Source: Burkholderiales bacterium
GTDB taxonomy: Bacteria; Pseudomonadota; Gammaproteobacteria; Burkholderiales; Burkholderiaceae_E
DNA length: 5,321 nt
Assembly (NCBI GenBank): GCA_020348765.1
Contig: CP070753.1
Coordinates: 858,447 to 863,767 of the forward strand
Direction of reading: 5' to 3'
A model generated the notes under the pieces. The model saw only the letters and a list, made by a program, of their open reading frames with translations. It was not told the DNA's origin and ran no database searches. The position numbers and the translations under genes are program-made. Below, one piece after another: positions 1 to 5,256 of this stretch (position 1 is the first letter of the stretch; each line of letters opens with the position of its first letter).

Positions 1-1
1 C

Positions 2-622
2 GGCGCCGAGGCCGCGGTCAGCATCTCGTACGGGTCGACAGAGCTTCAGGGCGGCCTGGTCGAATGCGCGCCCGGCACCGGCTATCACAACCCGGCGCCC
101 GAGCAGGCGCTGATCGAGATCGTCGACCCGGCGACCCACGCGCCGGTTGCCGACGGCGAGCCGGGCCTGGTCGTGCTCACGCACCTGCGCCGGCGCGGCA
201 CGCTGCTGCTGCGCTATGCGCTGGGCGATGTTTCGAGCCGCACCCGCGAGCGCTGCCCGCACTGCGGGGCCTGGACCGACCGACTCACCAAGATGCCGCG
301 TCGGGTCGACGCGCTGGTGAAGATCAAGGGCACGCTGGTCAATCCGGACGTGCTGGTGCAGGCACTGGAGGGCGTGCTCGGCGCGCAGGCGTTTCGCGCC
401 GTGGTGCTCAAGGACGGCACCGGTCCGATCGCGCCCGACGCACTCGAAGTGCGCGTGGCGCAGCCGCAGGGTGCGACGCTGGCGCCCGAGCATGCCGAAG
501 CGATCGCGCGGGCGGTGCACGCGGCGGTCTCGATCATGCCGCGCGTGGTCGGCGTGCCCGCCGAGGCGCTCGCCGATCCGTCGGCCGGGTGGAAGAGCCG
601 GAAGTTCGTGGACGCGCGCTGA
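2..622 (+). CDS. Phenylacetate-CoA ligase-like (ANL superfamily) acyl/aryl-CoA ligase, C-terminal part, 5' end outside the window
   Basis: The frame is open from base 2 to a TGA at 620-622 and gives 206 residues with no start, so the gene begins upstream of the window. Numbering from the fragment, YGSTE at 10-14 is the ANL A5 motif. An IEIVDP...GEPG block lies at 39-55. RYALGD at 71-76 carries the ribose-binding Asp76. CPHCG at 85-89 matches the cysteine-containing stretch that follows this motif in PaaK relatives. RRVDALVKIKGTLVNP at 100-115 matches the hinge and start of the small C-terminal domain. The end, SAGWKSRKFVDAR, resembles the SEGKAVRVIDKR end of PaaK, so Lys198 is the likely A10 lysine. 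The family forms an acyl-adenylate from a carboxylic acid and ATP, then a CoA thioester, in the cytosol. The usual length is about 400-450 residues, so roughly half is missing. The acid substrate cannot be read from this part. The gene converges on the transporter operon. Confidence 0.88.
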   Translation, partial: GAEAAVSISYGSTELQGGLVECAPGTGYHNPAPEQALIEIVDPATHAPVADGEPGLVVLTHLRRRGTLLLRYALGDVSSRTRERCPHCGAWTDRLTKMPRRVDALVKIKGTLVNPDVLVQALEGVLGAQAFRAVVLKDGTGPIAPDALEVRVAQPQGATLAPEHAEAIARAVHAAVSIMPRVVGVPAEALADPSAGWKSRKFVDAR

Positions 623-649
623 ACCGCCGGACTGCGAGCAGCGGCCGTC

Positions 650-672
650 GCCCCGCCGTGGGGGCGGCGGGC
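650..672. terminator. GC-rich hairpin between convergent genes, possible bidirectional terminator
   Basis: CCCGCCG (652-658) can pair with CGGCGGG (665-671) to give a 7-bp stem with a 6-base loop. A G-C pair at 650/672 could extend it past a one-base bulge. The hairpin sits in the 56-base gap between the stop of the CoA ligase (+) and the stop of livF (-), where transcription from both sides should end. No T-run follows on either strand, so it is not a canonical intrinsic terminator. It could act as a 3'-end stabilising structure or assist Rho-dependent termination. Confidence 0.4.
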
Positions 673-678
673 CCGCGC

Positions 679-1395
679 TCAGCGCTTGCCGAGATAGAGC
701 CGGGCCACCCGGGGGTCGTCGCTCAGCGCGCCGGCGCGGTCGGCGAGCCGGATCTGCCCGAGCTCCATCACGTACCCGCGGTCCGACGCGGCCAGCGCCT
801 TGCGCACGTTCTGCTCGACCATCAGCACCGCGATGCCGCGCTCGCGCAGCAGCCGCACGGTGTCGAACACCGCGTCGACCAGACGCGGTGCGAGACCGAT
901 CGACGGCTCGTCGAGCATCACCAGCTTCGGTTCGACCAGCAGCGCACGCGCGATCTCGAGCATCCGCTGCTCGCCGCCCGACAGCGTTCCGGCGAGCTGC
1001 GTGCTGCGCTCGGTGAGCACCGGGAACAGCGTCTCGACACGCGCGATGCGCGCCTCGAGCAGCGAGGCGTCGGTCACCACGTAGCCGCCCAAGCGCAGGT
1101 TCTCGGCCACCGTGAGCCGCGGGAAGACGCTGCGACCCTGGGGCACGTAGGCAATGCCCGTCTCGAGCAGGCGCTCGGGCGAAAACGGCAGCAGGTCGCG
1201 ACCGTCGAGTTCGATGACACCGGCCCGAAACGGGATCAGGTTGAAGATCGCGCGCAGCAGAGTCGACTTTCCGGCGCCATTGTGGCCGACCACGGTCACG
1301 ATCTCGCCGGCTGCCACGTCGATCGACACCTGCTCGAGGATCGCGCGAGCGCCATAGCCCGCGTCGAGCCGCTCGACGTGTAGCAGCGCGCTCAT
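679..1395 (-). CDS. livF: HAAT-family ABC transporter ATP-binding protein LivF
   Basis: This 238-residue protein is the second ATPase subunit of a branched-chain amino acid type (HAAT) importer and works on the cytoplasmic face with LivG. Motifs are in order: Walker A GHNGAGKST at 37-45, Q-loop Gln86 in YVPQGRSVFPRLTVAENL, signature LSGGEQ at 138-143, Walker B KLVMLDE at 157-163 with catalytic Glu163, and D-loop SIGLAP. The H-loop position is Gln195 in VEQN, as is usual in LivF. The length is normal for the family. The ATG at 1393-1395 is chosen because it overlaps the livG stop as ATGA (1392-1395), has GAGG about ten bases upstream, and gives the standard LivF N-terminus. The frame stays open upstream into livG, but that extension reads as Arg/Ala-rich nonsense. 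It is the last gene of the operon. The substrate is set by the binding protein, not by this subunit. Confidence 0.97.
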   Translation of the reverse strand: MSALLHVERLDAGYGARAILEQVSIDVAAGEIVTVVGHNGAGKSTLLRAIFNLIPFRAGVIELDGRDLLPFSPERLLETGIAYVPQGRSVFPRLTVAENLRLGGYVVTDASLLEARIARVETLFPVLTERSTQLAGTLSGGEQRMLEIARALLVEPKLVMLDEPSIGLAPRLVDAVFDTVRLLRERGIAVLMVEQNVRKALAASDRGYVMELGQIRLADRAGALSDDPRVARLYLGKR

Positions 1396-2150
1396 CCCAG
1401 ATAGGCCTCGAGCACCCGGGGACTGGCCTGCACCGCCTCGGGGCTGCCGCGCTCGAGTACGGCACCCTGGTGCATCACGATGATCTCGCCGGCCAGCGAC
1501 ATGATGAACTCCATGTTGTGCTCGACGATCAGGAACACGCCGCCCGATTGGGAATGCATGGTCCGGATCGCGTGATGCAGCGTCTCGAGCAGCGCCGGGT
1601 TCACGCCCGCGGCCGGCTCGTCGAGCAGCAGCAGCCGGGGCCGCGCGAGAAAGGCGGCAACGATCTCGAGCAGCCGCCGCTGCCCGAAGGAAAGACTGGC
1701 CGCCGGCTCGTGCGTATAGCGCTCGAGGTTGACCAGCGCCAGCAGCGACCGCGCCTCGTCCACGCGATGCGCATCGACGCCGGGCGCGCGCGTCAGGCTC
1801 TGCAGCACCGCGGCCGCGAGCGACTTGGGCTGCGCCGTGAACAGCAGGTTCTCGAGGCAACTCGCCTCGGGCAGGATCCGGCACTCCTGGAAGGTGCGCG
1901 CGATGCCGCGCGCGGCTCGCGCGTGCGGGGCCCGTGCCGTGACGTCCTCGCCGCCGAGACTGACCCGACCGGCGTCCGGTGCGGTCTCGCCTGCGATCAC
2001 GTCGAACAGGGTCGTCTTGCCGGCCCCGTTCGGTCCGATCAGGCCGTACACGCCGGGCGCGTCGATCGCGAAGGTGACCCCGCTCAGCGCCGCGATGCCC
2101 CCGAAGCGCTTCTCGACCCCGGCGACAGACAGCGGCGCGGCCCCGGTCAT
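1392..2150 (-). CDS. livG: HAAT-family ABC transporter ATP-binding protein LivG
   Basis: This 252-residue protein is the first ATPase subunit of the importer and pairs with LivF to drive transport through LivH/LivM. It shows Walker A GPNGAGKTT at 39-47, Q-loop Gln88 in ARTFQECRI, the LivG-type signature LSFGQRRLLEI from 153, Walker B LLLLDE at 173-178 with catalytic Glu178, D-loop AAGVNP, and H-loop His211 in IVEHNM. The FGGIAALSGVTF N-terminus and the ending EAYLG are typical of LivG. The ATG at 2148-2150 overlaps the livM stop by four bases (ATGA, 2147-2150). No good Shine-Dalgarno sequence precedes it (CGGGCGACCGGCC), which suggests that translation is coupled to livM. Its own TGA overlaps the livF start in the same way. 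The frame continues open upstream inside livM, but that extension is not LivG-like. Confidence 0.97.
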   Translation of the reverse strand: MTGAAPLSVAGVEKRFGGIAALSGVTFAIDAPGVYGLIGPNGAGKTTLFDVIAGETAPDAGRVSLGGEDVTARAPHARAARGIARTFQECRILPEASCLENLLFTAQPKSLAAAVLQSLTRAPGVDAHRVDEARSLLALVNLERYTHEPAASLSFGQRRLLEIVAAFLARPRLLLLDEPAAGVNPALLETLHHAIRTMHSQSGGVFLIVEHNMEFIMSLAGEIIVMHQGAVLERGSPEAVQASPRVLEAYLG

Positions 2151-3106
2151 GGCCGGTCGCCCGAGCGGCGCAAGCGACGCACGAGCCAGTCGACGCCCCC
2201 GGCCAGTCCGCGTGGCGCAAACAGCGTGATCACCACCAGTGCGCTTCCGAAGATCACCAGCCGCCACGCCTCGGCCGCTCGCAGCAGCTCGGGCACCGCG
2301 ACGAAGACGACCGCACCGAGCGCCGGGCCGATCAGCGAGCCCGCTCCGCCGACGATCACCACCAGCACGGCATTGATGCTCTCTGCGAGATTGAAGCTCG
2401 CCGGTGCGGCAACGCGCAGGAACGACACGTACAGCACCCCGCCCAGGCCGGCGAGCGCCGAGCCGAGCGCGAACGCGAAGGTCTTGTAGGCCATCACGTT
2501 CAGGCCCTTGGCCCGGGCGAGCCGCTCGTCCTGGCGAATCGCGGCCAGCGCGCGGCCGAGGTTGGAGCGCACCGCGAGCCACTGCAGCACGAAAGCCAGC
2601 GCCGAGAACGCGAGCGCCAGGTAGTAGTAGTTGACCAGCCTGCCGAACCGGATCGGCTCGCCGAACCACTCGATCGGTGCAGGCCGCGGCACGCCGGCCA
2701 GGCCCTCGGCACCGCGCGTCACCTCATCCCAGTTGTTGAGCACCGAGTAGATCATCAGCCCGAGTGCGAGCGTGACGATCATGAAGAAGTGGCTGCGAAA
2801 GCGCAGGCACATGGCACCGATCGCCGCCCCGGCGACCCCGGCAGCGACCGTGCCGAGGACCAGCGCCGTCCAGAAGCTCCAGTTCGCATCGACCATCAGC
2901 ACCGCAGCGGTGTAGCCGCCGATGCCCGCAAAGGCCATGTGCCCAAGCGAGACCAGACCGGTGTAGCCGAGCATCAGGTTCAGCCCGATCGCCGGCACGG
3001 TCCAGATGAAAGCGAGCGTGAGCACGTGGATCACGTACGGCTCGCCGACCAGGCGCGGCATCCCCGCCAGCAGCACGAGCAGCGCCAGCGGCGCCAGGGC
3101 GCGCAT
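2147..3106 (-). CDS. livM: HAAT-family ABC transporter inner-membrane permease LivM
   Basis: This 319-residue, strongly hydrophobic protein is one of the two channel subunits in the inner membrane. Family hallmarks are GLNLMLGYTGLVSLGHMAFAG at about 41-61, the cytoplasmic coupling stretch AIRQDERLARAKGLNVMAYK at 189-208 followed by TFAFALGSALAGLGGVLY, the INAVLVVIVGGAGSLIGPALGA block at 244-265, and the closing FAPRGLAGG at 296-304. Hydrophobic spans near 5-20, 26-47, 52-71, 79-100, 107-123, 160-178, 208-228, 245-271 and 283-297 fit a multi-pass permease. It is much shorter than E. coli LivM (about 425 residues), because it lacks the long N-terminal extension, as in many proteobacterial homologues. 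The start is the ATG at 3104-3106, 17 bases after the livH stop, with a weak GGTGG upstream. An in-frame GTG at 3116-3118 would add four residues and cannot be excluded. Confidence 0.95.
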   Translation of the reverse strand: MRALAPLALLVLLAGMPRLVGEPYVIHVLTLAFIWTVPAIGLNLMLGYTGLVSLGHMAFAGIGGYTAAVLMVDANWSFWTALVLGTVAAGVAGAAIGAMCLRFRSHFFMIVTLALGLMIYSVLNNWDEVTRGAEGLAGVPRPAPIEWFGEPIRFGRLVNYYYLALAFSALAFVLQWLAVRSNLGRALAAIRQDERLARAKGLNVMAYKTFAFALGSALAGLGGVLYVSFLRVAAPASFNLAESINAVLVVIVGGAGSLIGPALGAVVFVAVPELLRAAEAWRLVIFGSALVVITLFAPRGLAGGVDWLVRRLRRSGDRP

Positions 3107-3123
3107 CGCTCGGTCCACCGCCG

Positions 3124-4026
3124 CTAGTCGTCGCCGCGCACGCGAACGCCGAACAGCCCGCGCGGCCGTGCGAGCAGGATCGCGATCATCACGATGAAGG
3201 CGACCGAGTCCTTGTAGTCGGTCGGGAAGTACAGCGTGGACACCGACTCGGCCACACCGATCGTCAGCCCGCCGATGACCGCGCCCGGAACGCTGCCCAT
3301 CCCGCCGAGCAGGATTCCGGCCAGCCCCTTGAGCAGCGGCGCATCGCCCATGGTCGGAAACACCAGAAAGAACGGACCGATCAGAGAGCCACCGAGCGCA
3401 GCCAGCGCGGTGCCGATCGCGAACGTGATCACGTGCACCCGCTCGACCGGGATGCCGAGCACGCGCGCCGCCTCGCCGTCCTGGGCGGTGGCCCGGATCG
3501 CGGTGCCGAAGCGCGAGCGCTTCAGGAACATCCCGAGCAGCACCACGACGGCCAGCGTCACGGCGATGATCAGCACCTGATGGATCGAGAACCGCAGCGG
3601 CCCGACGTCGAAGTGCACGTCGGTGGTCGGCACCGAGATCGACAGCGCGTTCGGCCCCCACAGCACGATCACCAGGTTCTCGATCGCCAGGATCAGCCCC
3701 AGCGACGCGATGACCTGGTTGCGCAGGTTTCCGGCCAACGGGCGGAAGACCCCGCGCTCGACGACGATTCCGATCGCCGCCAGCACCAGCATCGAAAGCG
3801 CCACCGCGACCACGTAAGCGGCGAGCGAGCCGGTGCCGAACACCGGCTCGAGCAGGCGCGTGATCAGGAAATGGCAGGTGTAGCCGCCGACCATGAACAG
3901 CACGCCGTGCGCGAAGTTCACGACGTGCATCACGCCGTAGATCAGCACCATGCCGAGCGCAACGAGCACGTAGATCGAGCCCATCATGAGCCCGTTGACC
4001 ACCTGCTCGGCGAACGCGGCCAGCAT
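3124..4026 (-). CDS. livH: HAAT-family ABC transporter inner-membrane permease LivH
   Basis: This 300-residue protein is the other channel subunit and forms the transmembrane pathway with LivM. The N-terminal VVNGLMMGSIYVLVALGMVLIYGVMHVVNFAHG region (9-41) is diagnostic of LivH. The coupling segment RATAQDGEAARVLGIP (178-193) before VHVITFAIGTALAALGG matches the cytoplasmic loop that docks on the ATPases. GLAGILLGGMGSVPGAVIGGLTIGVAES (234-261) and the ending LARPRGLFG (285-293) are also typical. Hydrophobic spans lie near 9-34, 36-57, 68-90, 104-124, 149-168, 197-222, 234-258 and 274-287. The length is normal. The start is the ATG at 4024-4026, with GGGA nine bases upstream. It begins 28 bases after the binding-protein stop, beyond two short GC-rich inverted repeats. 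The gene ends in TAG, whereas the other genes in this operon end in TGA. Confidence 0.96.
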   Translation of the reverse strand: MLAAFAEQVVNGLMMGSIYVLVALGMVLIYGVMHVVNFAHGVLFMVGGYTCHFLITRLLEPVFGTGSLAAYVVAVALSMLVLAAIGIVVERGVFRPLAGNLRNQVIASLGLILAIENLVIVLWGPNALSISVPTTDVHFDVGPLRFSIHQVLIIAVTLAVVVLLGMFLKRSRFGTAIRATAQDGEAARVLGIPVERVHVITFAIGTALAALGGSLIGPFFLVFPTMGDAPLLKGLAGILLGGMGSVPGAVIGGLTIGVAESVSTLYFPTDYKDSVAFIVMIAILLARPRGLFGVRVRGDD

Positions 4027-4037
4027 CTCGGTCGATC

Positions 4038-4052
4038 CCGGCCGCGCGCCGG
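4038..4052 (-). other. Second GC-rich inverted repeat, between binding-protein gene and livH
   Basis: In the message, CCGGC (4052-4048) can pair with GCCGG (4042-4038) around a GCGCG loop. A competing 5-bp pairing of GGCCG (4054-4050) with CGGCC (4044-4040) is also possible. The hairpin lies just after the binding-protein stop and directly upstream of the GGGA that precedes the livH ATG. No U-run follows, so it does not look like an intrinsic terminator. It could slow 3'-5' decay of the upstream message or reduce access to the livH start. Confidence 0.3.
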
Positions 4053-4054
4053 CC

Positions 4055-5230
4055 TCAGCCGGCCCCGCAGCCGGCCTTCATCGACTCCGGGAACAGGATC
4101 CGGCGCTTGCCGTCTTCGCACCACTGCGTGACATAGACCGGCGGGCTGGCCTGGCCATTGTCACCGAACGCGACGCGCCCGATCACGCCGTCGTACTGGA
4201 TCTTCGCCAGCGCCTCGCGGATCGCCTTGCGGTCGGTCACCGTGCCGGCCTGTTCCATCGCCGCGACCGCGAGCTTCAGGCCGTCATAGGACTGCGCCGC
4301 GAAGCCGTGCGCCTCCTCGCCGTACTTGGCCTTGTAGCGCGCGCTGAACGCCTTGATGCGCGGCACGTCGGCATTGGGCGGGAACGCGTTGTACTGGACC
4401 ATGCCGGCGAGCTTCTGTGCATCGAGCCGCTTCAGGAACCGGTCCGATCCCATCGCCAGCGTGCCGACCAGGTGCACGTCCAGCCCCGCGTCGCGGATCT
4501 GCCTGATCGCCAGGCTGCCGGGCTCCTCGTCCATCAGCAGCATCACGGCCTGCGCCTTGCTGGCCCGGATGTTGGACACATGGCTCGAGAAGTCGACCTC
4601 GCCGACGTTGAAGTAACCGACGTAGCCGTCCTTGGCGGCCGCAAGCATCGACTTCATGCCGTTGACTCCGCCGCGCCCGGCGTCGTTGTTCCAGGCGATG
4701 AAAGCCACCGGCGACCAGCCCTGCTGGCCGAGGAACTCGGCCAGCGCCCGGTTCAGCTGCGCGTTGTTGGCATTGACCCGAAACAGGAACTTGTGCCCCT
4801 GCTGGGTCAGGCTCGGGCCGGTCGGCACCGTCAGGATCAGCGGCAACTCGTTGTCCTCGGCGATCGGCGCCATCGCCGCGGCCACCCCGCTCGAAAGCTC
4901 GCCGAGCACCACCGGCACGTTGTCCACCGTGGCCAGGCGCTGCATCGCGCTCGCACCTTCACCGGGATTGCCGCGGGTATCGTAGACCTTGAGCTCGATC
5001 GGAATCCTGCGTCCGCCGATCGAGACCCCGCCGGCCGCATTGATCTCCTCCTCGGCCAGCCGGAAGCCGTTCATCTGGAACTTGCCCGGCGCCGACAGCG
5101 GGCCCGAGAGCGCGCTGGTGATGCCGATCGTGACCTTGTCCTGCGCGCCGGCCGTTCCGGCGCCGAACAGGCCGGCCGCAAGCGCGGTCGCGGCAGCGGT
5201 GAACATCGTAATGTGCCGTATTCTGAGCAT
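4055..5230 (-). CDS. Periplasmic substrate-binding protein of a HAAT-family ABC transporter (LivJ/LivK-like; ligand uncertain)
   Basis: This 391-residue protein is the periplasmic receptor that delivers ligand to LivH/LivM. It has a Sec signal peptide: basic MLRIRH, a hydrophobic core at about 8-22, and a likely cleavage after AGA at 27-29. No lipobox Cys is present, so the mature protein should be soluble, as in Gram-negatives. The mature part follows the Peripla_BP_6/LivJ fold: VTIGITSALSGPLSAPGK (33-50), the DTRGNPGEGASAMQRL helix region (84-99), VPVVLGELSSG (105-115), LTVPTGPSLT (133-142), and FSARYKAKYGEEAHGFAAQSYDGLKLA near 295-321. Length is typical. Its only cysteines, Cys371 and Cys388, lie near the C-terminus and may form a disulfide. 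Several residues that contact the amino acid in E. coli LivJ appear to be substituted, so the ligand may not be a branched-chain amino acid. The start ATG at 5228-5230 has a strong purine-rich ribosome binding site. An internal Met9 is the only nearby alternative. Confidence 0.93.
   Translation of the reverse strand: MLRIRHITMFTAAATALAAGLFGAGTAGAQDKVTIGITSALSGPLSAPGKFQMNGFRLAEEEINAAGGVSIGGRRIPIELKVYDTRGNPGEGASAMQRLATVDNVPVVLGELSSGVAAAMAPIAEDNELPLILTVPTGPSLTQQGHKFLFRVNANNAQLNRALAEFLGQQGWSPVAFIAWNNDAGRGGVNGMKSMLAAAKDGYVGYFNVGEVDFSSHVSNIRASKAQAVMLLMDEEPGSLAIRQIRDAGLDVHLVGTLAMGSDRFLKRLDAQKLAGMVQYNAFPPNADVPRIKAFSARYKAKYGEEAHGFAAQSYDGLKLAVAAMEQAGTVTDRKAIREALAKIQYDGVIGRVAFGDNGQASPPVYVTQWCEDGKRRILFPESMKAGCGAG
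4058..4075 (-). other. Inverted repeat at the 3' end of the binding-protein gene
   Basis: Two copies of the self-complementary hexamer GCCGGC (4058-4063 and 4070-4075) flank a six-base spacer. They can form a 6-bp, all-GC hairpin in the last codons of the binding-protein message, immediately before its TGA (4055-4057). With the second inverted repeat at 4038-4052 it makes a tandem pair of hairpins around the stop codon. The repeats encode Ala-Gly (GCC GGC), so they may be partly a by-product of coding. Confidence 0.3.
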
Positions 5231-5235
5231 GATCG

Positions 5236-5249
5236 CCCCTCCCCTCCTC
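5236..5249 (-). promoter_or_regulatory. Strong, extended ribosome binding site of the binding-protein gene
   Basis: The message reads GAGGAGGGGAGGGG upstream of the ATG at 5230. A full AGGAGG lies at 5243-5248 (12 bases from the ATG), and AGGGG lies closer (5236-5240, five bases from the ATG). Two registers could therefore pair with the 16S rRNA tail. No other gene of this operon in the window has a comparable site. It supports ATG 5228-5230 as the start and fits the need for more receptor than membrane complex. It lies in the 26-base gap after the upstream hydrolase stop. Confidence 0.7.
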
Positions 5250-5256
5250 GTCTCGG

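Noticed and set aside
64..1383. Long open frame (439 codons) on the + strand across the ligase end and livF
   Set aside because: It runs out of frame through a recognisable ligase and then antisense through livF. The composition is low-complexity Arg/Ala/Gly, as expected for a high-GC shadow frame.
1185..1395. LivF H-loop residue is Gln195 instead of His
   Set aside because: Gln in VEQN is the usual state in LivF proteins, including E. coli LivF, so it is not a defect or a novelty here.
955..1856. CTCGAG cluster as an operator array or DNA uptake signal
   Set aside because: All sites coincide with in-frame Leu-Glu codons at irregular spacing inside genes, so codon context explains them better than protein binding.
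1470..2489. Open frame (339 codons) on the + strand opposite livG and livM
   Set aside because: It is antisense to two well-supported genes, with no family resemblance and the same shadow-frame composition.
2620..2632. GTAGTAGTAG run, a possible microsatellite
   Set aside because: It encodes three consecutive tyrosines (TAC TAC TAC) at LivM 160-162 in a conserved region of the permease. It is too short to be a slippage tract of note.
1392..2669. N-terminally extended version of livG (425 codons), and similar extensions of livF (to 2220) and livM (to 3661)
   Set aside because: The frames stay open upstream only because stops are rare. The extra sequence overlaps the preceding genes and does not resemble ABC subunits, while the chosen ATGs give family-typical N-termini and ATGA overlaps.
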